NCBI GenBank assembly: GCA_023388315.1
Contig: JAEWGM010000038.1
Span: 1 to 6,315, forward strand
Length of the DNA: 6,315 bases
Source of the DNA: Bacteroidota bacterium
Lineage (GTDB): Bacteria; Bacteroidota; Bacteroidia; Bacteroidales; Dysgonomonadaceae
Direction of reading: 5' to 3'
Translations under genes and position numbers: made by a program
The notes under the pieces: generated by a model
What the model was told of the DNA's origin: nothing
Databases searched by the model: none
What the model saw: the letters and a program-made list of their open reading frames with translations, nothing else
In this document: one piece after another, positions 6,065-6,315 of the stretch
Layout of the letters: every line of letters begins with the position of its first letter
Numbering within the stretch: the first letter of the stretch is position 1

Positions 6065-6315
6065 TTAAAAAATAAGATACAGGAAAGCGATTGCCAATTT
6101 TCCGAATATGTGTACTAACAATCCGTTGGTTGATCTAACTTTCATCGCTCTTTGAATATTTGTTTTTTCATTTAACCAATTAAAAAAGGACTCAATCGGT
6201 TGTCTCACTTTTGAAACAGCCGTAGAAAACAATTCATTAAAAGCCCTGTCTCTTTGTTTGAGTTCTTCACATTGATTTTTAATTGCTTTAACAGGAGTGA
6301 GCATTTCTATTTGTT
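6065..6315 (-). CDS. Insertion-sequence transposase, C-terminal part (5' end outside window)
   Basis: The frame is open from the window edge ('QIEMLTPVKAIKNQ...') to a TAA at 6065, giving 82 residues, so the Met at 6304 is internal. It contains 'VRQPIESFFNWLNEKTNIQ', which has the look of the region around the last acidic residue of a DDE catalytic triad, followed by 'KVRSTNGLLVHIFGKLAIAFLYLIF', a typical C-terminal helix of IS4/IS5-superfamily or IS982-like transposases. The exact family cannot be fixed from this fragment. It points the same way as the receptor operon, and its stop is about 78 bp upstream of the Pho-box-like array. The terminal inverted repeat of the element should lie between the stop and that array but cannot be identified without the other end. 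Confidence 0.72.
   Translation of the reverse strand, partial: QIEMLTPVKAIKNQCEELKQRDRAFNELFSTAVSKVRQPIESFFNWLNEKTNIQRAMKVRSTNGLLVHIFGKLAIAFLYLIF

Overview
The window looks like a chromosomal segment from a member of the Bacteroidota. This rests on recognition of gene families, not on a search. The evidence is a TonB-dependent receptor with an N-terminal carboxypeptidase-regulatory-like domain and an 'EVVVTG' segment, a Bacteroidota-style serine acetyltransferase/cysteine synthase pair, A-rich leaders without clear Shine-Dalgarno sequences, and a -7-like TTCCTTTG promoter element. The lineage below phylum cannot be resolved.

Layout. Positions 1-1353 (+ strand) hold the end of a serine O-acetyltransferase gene followed by a complete cysK. 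These are the two enzymes that turn serine into cysteine. Positions 1354-2145 contain no intact gene but are packed with structure: a long imperfect inverted repeat built on a 9-base motif (1381-1504), a composite palindromic element bounded by a perfect 16-bp inverted repeat with a hairpin at each end (1608-1803), a short peptide-like relic on the - strand (1829-1927), and a second cluster of short-loop hairpins (1935-2108). Positions 2146-5904 (- strand) hold a two-gene unit: a TonB-dependent outer-membrane receptor, interrupted by a one-base frameshift in a run of six A, and 19 bp downstream of it a secreted purple-acid-phosphatase-like metallophosphoesterase. Positions 6065-6315 are the 3' end of an insertion-sequence transposase on the - strand, running off the window.

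The most informative observation is in the 160-bp gap upstream of the receptor. Four hexamers (TTAACA, TTCACA, TTAACC, GTAACA) sit at an exact 11-bp period and end 9 nt before a -7-like element. This is the architecture of a Pho box, the binding site of PhoB/PhoP-type response regulators. With a receptor and an exported phosphatase downstream, the simplest reading is a phosphate-starvation locus: the phosphatase releases phosphate from organic phosphoesters in the periplasm and the receptor imports a phosphorylated or phosphate-bearing ligand across the outer membrane. The ligand is unknown. The frameshift raises the question of whether the receptor is functional here, is subject to slippage, or carries a sequencing error.
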